Below are positions 43,701-52,300 of a DNA stretch of 64,000 bases, piece by piece; position 1 is the first letter of the stretch; each line of letters starts with the position of its first letter. Below the pieces are notes generated by a model. It was given only the letters and a program-made list of their open reading frames with translations. It did not search any database and was not told the origin of the DNA. A program made the translations under genes and the position numbers. The stretch comes from Bradysia coprophila (lineage: Eukaryota; Arthropoda; Insecta; Diptera; Sciaridae). The stretch is from positions 124,001-188,000 of the forward strand of contig NW_023503329.1 of NCBI RefSeq assembly GCF_014529535.1, in the 5' to 3' direction.

Positions 43701-45065
43701 ACGATTTTCCAGTCACAAATACCTGTCACCGGAAGACCGACGGCATTTAGCTATGCAATTGAAATTGAGCGATCGACAGGTAAATTTTTATGTTTAAATC
43801 ATTTACAATGACACTGTGGGTCAAACAATGGGCGAAACTACTTAAGACTAGTCTTGTTATCTGCTCTTAGATATGGGGTGATGACGGGGCACGTTCATAA
43901 ATGACGTGATGCGAAATATTTTTTTTGATTTTGACCTGTCACATACTGCTATTCTTCTGTTATCGATAACGACGACAAAACTAATGACAAGCTATGGATA
44001 ATGTGGTCATTTATATAGTAAAATGCATGTTAAAAAAAATGAAGTACCAGATTTGAAATCAACCGATTAAAAATACTTTGATAGTTGAAAGTAATAGACT
44101 CGATAGTAATACTGGTCATATGCTTGCCGTCTGTAGCAGGTTAAATAGTAAAATCCATTATATTGTGACACAGACAGTGCTTTCATTTTGATTATGATTC
44201 ACATTGAAACAGTTCGACTCTTAAGAATGGTTGTTCGTTCACCAATTTGATCGTAGTTTGATGACAGTAACACACAATTTACACATCTCCTGACGCGATG
44301 TAATGAATTTTCGTATATCTTTTACAACCCTAGGGTTCAGGGCCTAATATTGCGAACTGCAGGGAATTCTGACGATTTTACTGGTTCAGAAGTAGTTGAA
44401 TGGAGCTTTCGAATGACACCACTTTTATGAAAAATAAATTGGAAATGTCCAGGGCCTCAAAGTTGACGCATTTTCCGAAACTCTTTTCGGTGGAACCCTA
44501 ATACCGAATCCATTCCAAAGCCTCCAAAAAAAAAAGTTCTTCCATGAAATATCGGTAATGAGCCATACAAGAATTTTTCAAGAATATATTGTATTTTTGT
44601 AGACTTTGAAGGCTTTCATAAAGATGGATTTTCCGGCCAGAAAAACAATTTTCCATTTTCCGGAAAAAATTATTCCAAAACTTTTCGTAGAAAGCAAGGA
44701 CTTGGACTATACGCCGAAAGTCTTGAATTCCGCAAAACATCTTTAATTTCTGTTTTCAGCGGACATAATTTAACCTTCTCCAATTGTTTCAGGTGAAGAC
44801 CTGGTTTCAAAACCGTCGTGCAAAATGGCGCCGTTCAAATGGGACATCATCGGAATCTCCCACCAGTAACAGCATGTCGGACAGTTCATCCACGCCATTA
44901 AATCTTCAAGTAGTTAGTAATTCACAATCATTAAACGATAACATTAACATGATGGCTGGAGCGCAACCATATCATTACCAGAAAAATTCCAAATTCGATG
45001 CCGAAAGTGAAGAAGACGACGATGACGATTATGATGAAGCAGATTCCCCGATTAATGTATCATGA
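19343..45065 (+). CDS. Hhex: Hhex homeobox transcription factor (whole gene, 3 coding exons)
   Basis: Predicted nuclear homeodomain protein of the haematopoietically expressed homeobox class, 292 aa. Exons 19343-19745, 43577-43779 and 44793-45065 total 879 nt and splice in frame, ending in TGA. The N-terminus carries SFRIDDIL (residues 9-16), an eh1-like motif that recruits Groucho/TLE corepressors and matches FYIEDIL of vertebrate HHEX. The homeodomain is residues 159-218: F166 (HD8), W206, F207, Q208 (HD50), N209 (HD51) and R211 are all present. The KGGQVRF start and KYLSPxxRxxLA block are HHEX hallmarks. A Glu/Asp-rich tail (EEDDDDDYDEAD) also matches the family. The homeodomain is split after Q202 (HD44/45). 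Intron 1 is 23.8 kb and hosts another gene. Confidence 0.95.
20012..20200. repeat. Word-cloud repeat (ACGTCTTAAACGTACAT-like)
   Basis: About 190 bp made of loosely spaced, degenerate reiterations of CGTCT...AACGTACAT in Hhex intron 1. There is no fixed period. Confidence 0.6.
20393..20416 (+). repeat. ATG/GAT trinucleotide microsatellite
   Basis: Eight tandem ATG units in the intron. They produce a poly-Ser frame on the minus strand that is not a gene. Confidence 0.9.
20417..22104. other. Hhex intron 1, unique AT-rich part
   Basis: No gene or terminal-repeat element recognised. A run of AAATTTAGTGAAATTT-like words lies at about 22018-22045 and recurs near 45760 and 51690. Confidence 0.4.
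22105..22343. repeat. Copies of two dispersed repeat families, adjacent
   Basis: 22105-22270 is a copy of the CTAGACTTG family. 22268-22343 is the inverted copy of 11683-11762. Confidence 0.6.
22470..22812. repeat. Palindromic TATCGATA word cloud
   Basis: About 340 bp consisting almost only of overlapping TTATCGATAAT / ATATCGAT words in Hhex intron 1, self-complementary throughout. It contains many TATCGATA octamers, which match the Drosophila DRE. Confidence 0.85.
22850..23400. other. Hhex intron 1, nothing recognised
   Basis: Sequence between the TATCGATA cloud and the first DINE-like element. No feature is seen. Confidence 0.4.
23410..24598 (+). mobile_element. DINE-1/Helentron-like non-autonomous element (copy 1)
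   Basis: Begins AGCCCCGTACGAAGTACG with a terminal hairpin (GCCCC...GGGGC). A GTCT/GTCC microsatellite follows (23538-23586), then spacer units. Near the 3' end is CGTACGGGGC, the inverse of the start, and the element closes with CTGTTCTGACGGCTCG. It sits between T runs. Subterminal inverted repeats, a (GTCY)n tract and central repeats are the published layout of DINE-1/Helentron elements. No Rep/helicase coding is present. Confidence 0.65.
24600..26465. other. Hhex intron 1, AT-rich, no gene
   Basis: Includes short TATA-type microsatellite-like stretches near 25318 (GCTATATTGA-type words also occur at 24318-24400, within the preceding element). No coding exon seen. Confidence 0.4.
26472..26641. 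mobile_element. 170 bp foldback MITE with TA duplication (Tc1/mariner-like)
   Basis: TIRs CAGTTAAAGGCAATGAAATT and its imperfect inverse (ending CTGCCTCTGACTG) are flanked by TA on both sides. The centre pairs CAATCAAAACTGTTTATA with its complement. Confidence 0.8.
26700..26900. repeat. Dispersed repeat with GACCATTACAT/CAACTTT words (copy 1 of 3)
   Basis: Shares AATGGTCAACTTTCGCATG and AAAAACACACGG-like blocks with 36490-36840 and 62140-62410, in mixed orientation. Confidence 0.5.
27114..27486 (-). pseudogene. Possible decayed coding sequence (two overlapping frames)
   Basis: Two minus-strand frames read as protein-like sequence and overlap between 27301 and 27359. The upstream one (27486-27301) contains DLTVKLFRPCDVNNYYEGES. 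The downstream one (27359-27114) contains FHFYPELCYELYGLKVPKEA and ends TGA after EWGYMALW. A TGA sits directly upstream of the second frame, so a frameshift, or an acceptor near 27350, is needed to join them. Composition (Cys, Trp, Tyr, charged residues) is unlike the surrounding AT-rich intron. I do not recognise the family. It could be an exon of an unseen antisense gene inside Hhex intron 1, or chance. Confidence 0.25.
28063..28239. repeat. AATCTTTCGAAA-type repeat, left part
   Basis: Reiterated and inverted AATCTTTCGAAA/GGATTAGAT words, interrupted by DINE copy 2. Comparable words recur at 29815-29840 and 30338-30470. Confidence 0.5.
28240..29552 (+). mobile_element. DINE-1/Helentron-like non-autonomous element (copy 2)
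   Basis: Same ends and internal order as 23410-24598, with the (GTCY)n tract at about 28367-28415. It differs by four expanded central repeats of about 145 bp (28703-29290). It is inserted into an AATCTTTCGAAA-type repeat (28063-28239) with T-rich borders on both sides. Confidence 0.67.
28703..29290 (+). repeat. Central tandem repeats, period about 145 bp, 4 copies
   Basis: CTACTAGGGCCCTATGTGTA recurs at about 28703, 28849, 28994 and 29140 with small changes, inside the second DINE-like copy. Confidence 0.85.
29681..29755 (-). repeat. tRNA-derived SINE head (not a functional tRNA)
   Basis: On the minus strand a perfect Pol III A box TAGCTCAGTGG (29747-29737) and a B box GAGTTCAAATCC (29696-29685) are spaced as in a tRNA. 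The acceptor stem does not pair, and A-rich sequence follows towards 29560. A B-box-like GAGTTCAAATCC on the plus strand at about 29877 suggests a second, inverted copy. Confidence 0.65.
29900..30820. other. Hhex intron 1, repeat-derived
   Basis: Contains AATCTTTCGAAA-type repeat at 30338-30470 and no recognisable exon. Confidence 0.4.
30821..30968. repeat. Word cloud of AACCCGAACC
   Basis: About 150 bp of irregular CCCGAACC / GGTTCGGG-like words on both strands, directly upstream of the nested gene at 31157. Confidence 0.6.
31157..31216 (+). CDS. Nested MULE-like gene, coding exon 1
   Basis: Twenty codons from ATG 31157, ending TCG|gttagt. The join yields ITYEVIS|APNGKYIVW in frame with the long exon. 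Confidence 0.6.
31157..33123 (+). CDS. MULE-transposase-like protein, probably domesticated (nested in Hhex intron 1)
   Basis: Two exons, 31157-31216 and 31282-33123, give a 633 aa protein. The start ATG (context AACAAAATGA), the donor TCG|gttagt, a 65 nt intron with CTAAC, and the acceptor tgcttatag|GCG keep the frame. Without the first exon the earliest ATG is 31339. Residues about 320-480 resemble the MULE transposase fold: a strand block HVLMVFWSHLGGAVPFAFFL, then LLPDTHAALRHVP, then SIAEVWPQAKIIGC, corresponding to the family's 'AL.E.FP.A.I.GC' signature. The Asp residues expected at the first two catalytic positions (DxTF; DFE) are replaced (CNSF; TTPY), so cutting activity is unlikely. 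The N-terminal 100 residues (YEVISAPNGKYIVWKLFFPR...) and Ser-rich linker are unassigned. The C-terminus is basic and helical. No terminal repeats flank it. Function unknown. Confidence 0.8.
31282..33123 (+). CDS. Nested MULE-like gene, coding exon 2
   Basis: Open for 613 codons from the acceptor at 31281/31282 to TAG at 33121-33123, by far the longest frame in the window. AATAAA follows at 33155. Confidence 0.9.
   Translation, partial: APNGKYIVWKLFFPRVGDTMFTVDKLMDFCVWQELYNVLQQRSSNYDSSSASSLVPQFINKKRLKLLFKQIEMSRDDLRDVLNVDWKLVAAVLRADLVLVNNATDDGNHSVNVPVHVQATGCPGGNSHHKTDERSSTVVDAMKEKLIKSSSDPSSSENTSSSDFKNRKVQPPLPSSVCSRLPCLTINDICSNSVPSFTETTESVRAEASRPSATSSSHSFIRTVVYPKKHQSPPKSARRGSMLNLTGNIADASNENLVVPQNLHQLGKAMSNSKYLERFGYEGNHGNLLKKYRLFDAVHSPNGEFNWYAAFHSAQIIEMINGREDCRLFFYFSPELLKQCNSFVEVKLGDVKHVLMVFWSHLGGAVPFAFFLLPDTHAALRHVPKVINRWFHHSTTVIGCTTPYNQTLQHSIAEVWPQAKIIGCSAEFKSELKAFASENKMSGADGKSTLLACSLCYLDENNFSAGIKVIKRYTPSEYGTKLVRHLRTRWLGTLKSVNGEDVVHRSLVICRLVGYQIEQDYFHQESSLKLKHIWDFIDFLQRLTSQTVLELRKGRMCSGPSDEIRRERERRYKRASAEFEENVKMMRKVEAVEKFMLDLTEKFYCLSALQYDN
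33155..33160 (+). terminator. Probable polyadenylation signal of the nested gene
   Basis: AATAAA 32 nt after the stop codon. Confidence 0.5.
33161..33960. other. Hhex intron 1, downstream of nested gene
   Basis: No element recognised. The 167 aa minus-strand frame here has no domain signature and is treated as chance. Confidence 0.4.
33970..34799. mobile_element. hAT-type non-autonomous element (830 bp) with 8 bp duplication
   Basis: Perfect 15 bp TIRs CAGGCATGAGCGCCG are flanked by identical ATTAGGTA at 33962-33969 and 34800-34807. Both arms are GC-rich and made of GCCGCCGA / AGCCGGCTC words, while the centre is AT-rich. CAGG ends and the 8 bp duplication indicate hAT. No transposase is encoded. 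Confidence 0.92.
34808..35448. other. Hhex intron 1, nothing recognised
   Basis: AT-rich with a TTTTCCATGTTTT-type patch near 35090-35190. Confidence 0.4.
35449..35814 (-). CDS. Hypothetical small ORF (121 aa) in Hhex intron 1
   Basis: An ATG at 35814 opens a frame to TAA or TAG near 35449. The sequence has balanced composition (FSSYEVSLMYISPKVADRFE, then KTRGKTCLCVKRDEY) and no low-complexity bias, unlike neighbouring shadows. No family is recognised, no signal peptide or domain is evident, and no splice context decides its status. The opposite strand is also open for 74 codons over the same bases. It may be chance, a lineage-specific gene, or one exon of an antisense gene. Confidence 0.22.
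   Translation of the reverse strand: MIGKHKYSVRMASSFFIYVYNQTVVLEARTMSYYLVFSSYEVSLMYISPKVADRFEESSSLKFRKSSQDCDEVTKKTRGKTCLCVKRDEYVFTGQLMEMECLTRYLMRDEALINDHTRRNF
36490..36840. repeat. Dispersed repeat (copy 2 of 3) with inner foldback
   Basis: CTGCCCCATGGAAAAGTTGA and GACCATTACAT words shared with 26700-26900 and 62140-62410. Inside, GTGTGTTTTTGAGCAA (about 36699) faces TTGCTCAAAAAACACAC (about 36816). Confidence 0.55.
36841..40185. other. Hhex intron 1, no gene recognised
   Basis: At 37790-37850 is a fragment (TTACGGCCCTCGCTTCGCTC) whose complement recurs at 47150-47190. A minus-strand 92 aa frame at 37412-37690 has no recognisable domain. Confidence 0.4.
40186..40545. mobile_element. Foldback element, CAGTCAAAAA family (copy 3, complete)
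   Basis: TIR CAGTCAAAAACACTCAAAAG with its inverse at the right end, AT on both flanks. The arms share GTGACGCAAGTCC and CATCTGCCACTTGTGACGC with the copies at 6710 and 58808. Confidence 0.82.
40560..41165. repeat. AAATTTGAAAAATTT low-complexity block (about 600 bp)
   Basis: Nearly all bases belong to AAATTT separated by A or G/C singlets. The words are palindromic and have no fixed period. Confidence 0.9.
41166..41480. repeat. Unclassified repeat with (GGAC)n tract
   Basis: Follows the AAATTT block and ends in GGACGGTCGGACGGACGG near 41407, the complement of the GTCC tract of the DINE-like elements. It could be a third, divergent element of that type in reverse orientation. Confidence 0.35.
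41481..43576. other. Last part of Hhex intron 1
   Basis: AT-rich. A Harbinger-type end fragment (GAACGGCCCCTTG) is at about 42060. No exon other than Hhex exon 2 is seen. Confidence 0.4.
43577..43779 (+). CDS. Hhex: Hhex coding exon 2 (first 44 homeodomain residues)
   Basis: Acceptor tttatag|CATCACCACG, donor GACAG|gtaaat. It is open between the splice sites and encodes IWPFYPHPYGGY, then homeodomain helices 1, 2 and the start of helix 3. Confidence 0.93.
43780..44792 (+). other. Hhex: Hhex intron 2
   Basis: 1013 nt, starts gtaaat and ends tttcag. The minus-strand frame at 44498-44740 within it has no support. Confidence 0.85.
44793..45065 (+). CDS. Hhex: Hhex coding exon 3 (recognition helix and acidic tail)
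   Basis: Acceptor tgtttcag|GTGAAGACC. Begins VKTWFQNRRAKWRR, the DNA-recognition helix, and runs to TGA at 45063-45065 through an acidic C-terminus. Confidence 0.95.
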   Translation: MKTWFQNRRAKWRRSNGTSSESPTSNSMSDSSSTPLNLQVVSNSQSLNDNINMMAGAQPYHYQKNSKFDAESEEDDDDDYDEADSPINVS

Positions 45066-45312
45066 ATTGTGTTTTGTTTGTATGCCGTTTAGAGGTGATG
45101 AAATTAGTGAGTTTACAAACTACGTTTGAAAATTAGCGTATACATTTCACCGAATCGTTTTATTGAATTAAGTTAATTAAATTAATTAAATGTGTACCAA
45201 CTTCAACGCACTAAAAGCGAATATGACGAAGTTCGGTTCAATTTTCTGTTTTCATTTTTAAGTTTCATTGACTTGTCTATAATAGTACCACACTAGTCAT
45301 CAGCTGTAGCAA

Positions 45313-45318
45313 AATAAA
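45313..45318 (+). terminator. Probable Hhex polyadenylation signal AATAAA
   Basis: First AATAAA after the Hhex stop, 248 nt downstream. Confidence 0.5.
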
Positions 45319-45857
45319 GAATTTTTAATTTCTCTAAAGATGCATTAATCAATCGCTGACACCAACAAAATTTACATGAGTTTATTGCCTACATTTTTCC
45401 GCGTGAACGGATCATTTTGACAGATTGCCCAAAGTTTTTGTGTCAAAATTTCATTTCACCGCTGACTGTATACTCAGCTTAACTCAAGGTGAATGTAGTG
45501 TAGAGGTAATGCCAACATTGGCTTAACTCTTGACGGTCCAGGTCCACACATAAAAGCATCGTTCACAAAATACATCACGCTAAAAGGAGTGTGGGAGGAG
45601 ATCAATTTTAAGTCAAAAAGAGTGAGTCAACATTACGGCCAAAATGAGAGAAGAAATCTTTACCAAAAGAAAACTGTCTTTTGACGTGGAATCAGTGATC
45701 CCGAATTTAATTGGCTTTTTTTTTGATTCGAATAGGGGCATAAAATTGAGAATTAGTTCATTAAATTTCACCAAATTTAGTGAAGTTTTTAGTGGATTTT
45801 GTTAAAATTTATTAAAATATTTCTCAATAATAGGCCCTGTATGAAATGATGTTATTC

Positions 45858-46018
45858 AACGCACTTCAAGCAAAATTAGTACTCTAAATAGGGTACTGAA
45901 ACTTGACAGTGCTCCATACAAAATTTTACACTGTAAAAAGAGTGGGGATAAAATTTCATACAAAAGAGTACTCTATTTGGCAGCTGTCACTAATAGCACT
46001 TTTGCTTGAAGTGCTTTG
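45858..46018. mobile_element. 161 bp foldback MITE with 8 bp duplication (hAT-like)
   Basis: Arms GCACTTCAAGCAAAA and inverse. Exact TGTTATTC lies on both sides (45850-45857 and 46019-46026). Confidence 0.8.
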
Positions 46019-46164
46019 TGTTATTCCATTATAACAAACCACATCTTCAGAAGTGAGTGTAGTCTTGCTGTGTAGAGTATCTCGATTTTAGAATTGTCGT
46101 AAACACAAATTAAATAATTTTGTAAAGTAAAAGCCAAGGGACCTAACAACAGTCTAACAACCTA

Positions 46165-46620
46165 ACAACCGATTTTCAAAAACTTCTTTTTAGTCGACAA
46201 AGTATTGAAATCCTCTGGTCAAGTTCGAAAATGGTCGGTATCGGGTCAACCATCTGGTGGTAGTTCTCGAAAGAAGCCCTTTCTGCTCTTTGTTAACACG
46301 ATAACTGGAGAAAAGTTCAACCGATTTTCAAAAACTTTTTTTTATTTGACGAAGCATTGAAATCCTCCGGTCAAGTTCGAAAATGGGTGGTATCGGTTCA
46401 ACGGTCTGGTAGTAGTTCTCGAAAGAAGTCTTTTCTCCTCTTTGTTAACACGATAACTGAAGTAACCGTTCAACCGATTTTCAAAAACTTTTTTTTGATC
46501 GATGAAATATTGAAATCCGCATATGTTCGAAAATGGGTGGTATCGGTTCAACCATCTGGGAGAAGTTCCCGGAAGAAGCCTTTTCTGCTTTTTGTTAACA
46601 CAACAACCAGAGTAATTCTC
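46165..46620. repeat. Tandem repeat, period about 152 bp, 3 copies
   Basis: CCGATTTTCAAAAACTT recurs at 46169, 46321 and 46474, each time followed by GTTCGAAAATGG and CTTTGTTAACAC. A degenerate fourth piece lies at about 46920-47070. Confidence 0.85.
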
Positions 46621-49292
46621 AGCCGAATTATAACATTTTTTTGATGGAGAATGGAATTAATATCTGAGGTTAGGTTCCAGGATAGATTATGTTGCTAACA
46701 GAAATTTTGTATCTATTTTAATAGTATTTTTCTTGTTATATGACTTTGCCTTGTTAACAAAACCAAATAAATGGAACAAAAATTAACGAGTGTCAAGTTT
46801 GTGGCCAGAGCGAAGCGAGTTTAAGTTTCATTAGTGTATAGACAACGGTTCGAAAATGTTCAATGAAACTAACCAGAATTAAATCTTCAATGAGAGAATT
46901 ATTAGACCGTTGTAGTAGTTCTTCTTCTAAATATGTTTTTGTGAGTAATTCTCAACAGAAGCATATTCTACTCTTGGTTAACACGATAACTGGAGTAATC
47001 TCAACGGATTGGTTCAACAATCTAGAAGTAGTTCTCAAAAGAAGCATTTTCTGCTCTTTGTTAAAATGATCTGGAGTCTTGTTATTTGTTTTTGCCTTGT
47101 AAACAAAACCGAATAAACAGACCCAAAATTAATGAGTGTGAAGTTTGTTCGAAGCCAGAGCGAAGCGAGGGCCGTAATTCACACGACTCGTTTTGTTGTA
47201 AACATACACCATTTTTTACCTGGACTATAAAATGTCCAATGTTATACAAAATTACATTTCATTGAAATAAATCAATAAGTCATTGTCAATAAAAATACTA
47301 TTGAGAAGCTCAGACAAACAGTCAAGGGATCTGATCCACTCAACAGGTGGGACCTAGTTTGTTGTAACGATTTGTTTGCTTGTACTTAGTGTTTAGGTTC
47401 ATTGTTTAGTTTGCGATTTGCCGGTCAACTAAATATTTTGTGTCGTAAGCAGACTGTGTCTTACGCATCTTATAATTATCAATTAATTCTTGTGTATTCA
47501 AGTTCTCATGCCCAATTAAACTTTGATAATCTCAGTGAGCTAGAAAATTTGTGTGGTTGAAAGTGGATGAAAATGTTATTGCTGTTTATGGTAGAGGACT
47601 AGGCCCTGGTCATTTTCCAAAAAAATTAAAATCGCTTGTACGGTTGGTTTTTGAGATAAAATAATCAGAGTCAACCCACTCATAAGTTGAGAATAAAAAG
47701 AAAAATTTTCGTGGAAATGTACAAATACAGCAATTACACTTTTGGTACATCCTGTTTCCTGGAGTTGTATAATGCATTTATTGCTTTGTTTTAGTTCGTG
47801 TGTATTGGGCGTCCACACTTCCGAAAACATTTATTCGTGTATTTTTTGACCTCAACTTCTCCCCGGATCTACATTGTTGATTCAACAAACTTCACACGAA
47901 TAATCTCTAATCTCCTTTTCGACCTTTTTTCCTATTTAGAAACTGTTCCAGGGTGGTTTTTACATTACGCTTTAGCCCTAACTCGAACATCTACAAAAGT
48001 TAAATTTTAAGAAAATGTGGAAAATGTCGGAGATATTGCGAAAATTATGTTGGCGCAAAAAATACTCCCTCTATACACATATCATTCGAGGAATAGTTCA
48101 TAAAAATCATAGAAAAATGGAAATCGGAAACTCATAAGCCATAAAATTCCATAAAGTCTCTTTGTAACCACTTAAAAAACCTACGGGTAACTTAATAGCA
48201 CAAGTGATTGCATGCATACCGAAGCATATCACTGTCCAAAGTAAATATTAAGCTAAAAAAGAGCTTTTCCAAAGAATTGAATTTCACTGCGAAAAACAAC
48301 ACGTCGTCGGCTAGAATAAACAGAGAAACCGAGATAAATTTTCTCAGAAACCAAACCTATTGACTTCCAAAACGCTACAAGCTACAACGTAGGTAAAGTT
48401 TAAACAAAATTCACCAAACAAACATTTGAACGGTTTTTCCCTGCAGACCTATGGCTATCGAAAGCTGCGGAATGAGAGAGTGAGAGAAACAGCTGAAAAA
48501 AAAACTCACATTTTTTGGTAGTTGAACTGTTTTTTTTTCTTCCTCTTTTTTTGTAAGAATAGTTAATACCGTTGTTAATACCGAACGTACTATAGTTTTG
48601 TAATAAAATACACGAACAGCAGGTAGGTACTTACATAAATTATTTGGTATTTGATTACATGTGACTTTGACTTATAAGAGAGGAAAGAAATAAAAAAAAT
48701 ATCGTGAATCGTCATCACAACAAAATGTTTTACGCTACACGGTAATTTTCAATTGTTCGCATGTCATTTATTTCAGTTTGAATTCGTCGGTTCAATAGAC
48801 GAGACGTTTTTTTTATATTTATTTTATATTTGAAATTGAGGTGTAGAACAAAATTTGTTCAGTTTTAGTAGTGTAACTACACACTCGAGTACACACAGAA
48901 CATTTTATTTACATTTTTGGTATTTATGGAAACGATGAGACAATATTTTATTGATCAAGCGGCTTGATTGTTTTACAATTTTTCTAATAATCATTAGAAT
49001 GAAGTTTTAATCAGTGTGTGTACACAGTGGCATCAAAGAAATTTTGTTTACATTTTGCCCCATATACCATAAGCGACCGTGTCTTATCGTTCCACAGTAT
49101 GATAAGACATCTTATGTATTGAGCAATAATGCTATTTACAGTCGCGGTAAATAGCAACCTATGTCCCGCGAAATCAATTAACACAAATAGTATGCTTCAC
49201 ATACACGGTATGCTAGTCGAAATAGAAATACAAAAAAGAATTCTCAAACATTTTCTTCATCGATTCGGTACAAATTGAATTCAATTAAGAAT
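46621..49292. other. Intergenic between Hhex and the EB-module gene
   Basis: Repeat fragments near 46790 and 47150 carry CCAGAGCGAAGCGAG. The rest is AT-rich with no recognised gene. The promoter of the EB-module gene should be at the right end. Confidence 0.4.
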
Positions 49293-49389
49293 ATGGTTAC
49301 GATTGCTATTGATTGTCGTACAATCATTGGTTTGGTGTTGTTATTGTTTTCATTGTTACCCAATGGATATCCAATGGATCTGCTGAGAA
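49293..49389 (+). CDS. EB-module gene exon 1 (signal peptide)
   Basis: 32 codons plus one base, ending CTGAGAA|gtaagt, a consensus donor. The long frame to 49556 beyond it is intron. Confidence 0.8.
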
Positions 49390-52300
49390 GTAAGTTGAAT
49401 TGGTCTAATTTGTCACAAAAAAAAAGTCTTTTTCTTTTCATTTATAAAAATGGCTTTCTCATCGCCAACAATTGTAACGAAAAGAAATGTGTACGCACAA
49501 TACGCATCTCATCAATGTGTATTTGCCTACGTTTAAAATATTTTTTTTTTAAATAGAAAATAAAAAGCTCGCTGACGTACTTTCTTCCAGTGTAGCTAGC
49601 TAGCGCACATCATAATAACAAACAATAATTACTCACATACAACAGTTTCACAGTTTTGGTATTCTCGAGACTGTTGTGAAACGGTTCAATCAATAAATTA
49701 ATGTTGTGTGAGTAAGTTTTCGTTGGGAATATTACCAAAAAAAAAATTTTTTTCCTATTTTTATGATGGTCATCATATCATTTTGCTCAATTAAATTTGT
49801 ATATTCACAAACGCTGTAACACGACTGTGTAGTGTATATGGGCAATTACACGTAACTTGTGACAAATTTATTTATAACAGTTGGTGAAGACTGCTTCAGG
49901 TCAATCAGGTGGACACTGCTTGAGGCTCAGACGAATGCCAGGAAATATTGCAAGGGGAACGAATTGTATGAAAAACGTCACATTTTGTAACGCGCGACCA
50001 GCACTTTACCTTGCCATTAACTGGTTTGAAAAATGAAGTTCTGAATCAGGGGCTGCTAGGAATTTCGCGCCGCGTCATTCACAATAATTGACAAAATGAC
50101 GCAAAATGACACATTTCGTATAAGGAAAATGTCACTTTGTGGGTGGGTTATTGTGAATCACACGGCGCGAAATTCCTCAACACCGAATCAGGTCAGATGA
50201 TTTTCAACCTGAAGTCAGGTTAGCTGAACCTGAATTGACCTGATTGATTTAATTTTGTCATGACCTGAATTAACCTGCGACCTTTTCTGACCTGTCAGGT
50301 TTTCATTCCATTTTTATCTGAAATTTATAATTCAAATTTACGTTGGGTCAAGTCAGAATCAGGTCATTTTTATGAGAAATCTGAAAATAACTTCTATGTT
50401 CTATCCCTTCGTTTGTTAAGTACGTTTGTCTGTCGCAATGCCTCAAATAAGACATCAATCTTATCGCCCCATGAAATCTGATCAATCTGATTTACGTTGA
50501 AAGTGGAGTCTGTAATTCGTCTTAGTAAAAACAAACAATTTTGTCAAACAAGTCTAAGAGTGGAATTGTCCATATATAGTACATCAAAATCATATGCTGA
50601 TTATTGTAACATTTTTTATAGTTTTGTTGGTTAATTCTACCTTCGTTTAATGTCAAGTTTGAAAAACCTAAATATGGGCTATATGGAATGCGCAATGTAC
50701 ACACAGACAAAAAAATATTTTCCCAAGTGTACGCTCGAAATAATTACGGAAAAAAAGTTATTTTGTTTTGATAAATGGATATTTAAACGAATTGACCTCT
50801 AAAAACCATGTGCTATGAGTATAAACAACCATAATTTTCGTTATGTAATGTATAATAATCTCCACAGTAATGATGTGAATCGAACGCTTTGTCTAGTCTT
50901 CGTCTCCCACTTCCCATAAAATATTTTCTTGTATACAAAACATCTTGTGTTATATATAGAGTTTATGCTCTCTTATATCCATAAAAAGAACTTCCATCCA
51001 TATAGACCTACAATATGATCTTAAATACGTTTTTACGTTGTTATACATTACGTATATAGTAGGAAACATTGTGTGTGGACGTTTTTTTTTCTTCTTCTTC
51101 TTCATTCACCACACGTACCCATTGAATTGATCTATATATTATTCTTGGTGTTTACATTTTTTTTATTTATTTAAAAGAAACGAATAAAATGAATTATTTC
51201 TGATTGAGTTGTTTAATATGCCTTTTGCTCTCTCTCTCCTCTGTGACTTGTGTGTGATGATTGAAATAAATATGTAAAATACGAGATTCTTTATTATTAT
51301 TGTATTGAACTAATAAATTTAAATAAGTTTTTAGTAATTCGAGGTCAGCATGTAAATTGAATTATTGCTGTTCCAGAGCGCACGTTTCATAAATAATATC
51401 ATATACTTAACGATAAACAAAACTCCTTTTGTGTGTAAGCGTAGAGCCGTTGAAAGCTTTTGCATCAATTAAGAACTAGTCGCTTAATTGATGCCCTTAT
51501 TTTGCTTTTGTTTATTGTTTTTCTATTAGAAAAATTATACCAAACATGTCGTGATCAATGATCATTCTTATTTATAGTTTTCTGCGGTAACAGCAATAAC
51601 AACATAGCCAAGTAAATATCAACATTCAATAAGTATATCGAACGATTCGTCTTCTAGATTCATAGATCGACCCAGTTCCCAATATTGTGAAATATTTCAC
51701 TAAGAATTCACCAAATTGAGTGAATTTTTAGTAGAATTTGGTGAAATTTAATGAAATTATTCGCAATATAAAGAATTAGAGAAGAAGAATTTTTTGAGTG
51801 AATTGGCACGTAGTGTTAAGTGTCCACTCCACTCAACAAAAAGTACTCCGTGAGAGAGCCGTGAGAGAGCGTACTGTCAAATCAACAAAGAAAAAATTGA
51901 AAAAAATCAATTTTGTCTCTCACACTGAGTACTTTTTTCGTAAGATGAAACTAAGCATTAAGTATGGTTTCCACTCAACAAAAAGTATTACGTGAGATAG
52001 CAAGCTGTCAAGTAAACAAAGCAAAAAGTGAAAAAATTCAATTTTGTCTCTCACACTGAGTACTTTTTTGATAAGTGGAAATCAAGCATTAAGAAGGGCG
52101 AAAAACTGTTAAGCCTTGATTTCCACTTACCAAAAACGTACTCCGTGTGAGAGACAAAATTGATTTTTTTCACTTTTTGCTTTGTTTACTTGACAGCTTG
52201 CTATCTCACGGCTCTATCACGGAATACTTTTTGTTGAGTTTAAAATCTTCTTTTATTTTGTCAAAGTAGATTGTGATCATTTTACATGGGTTTGTTTTTT

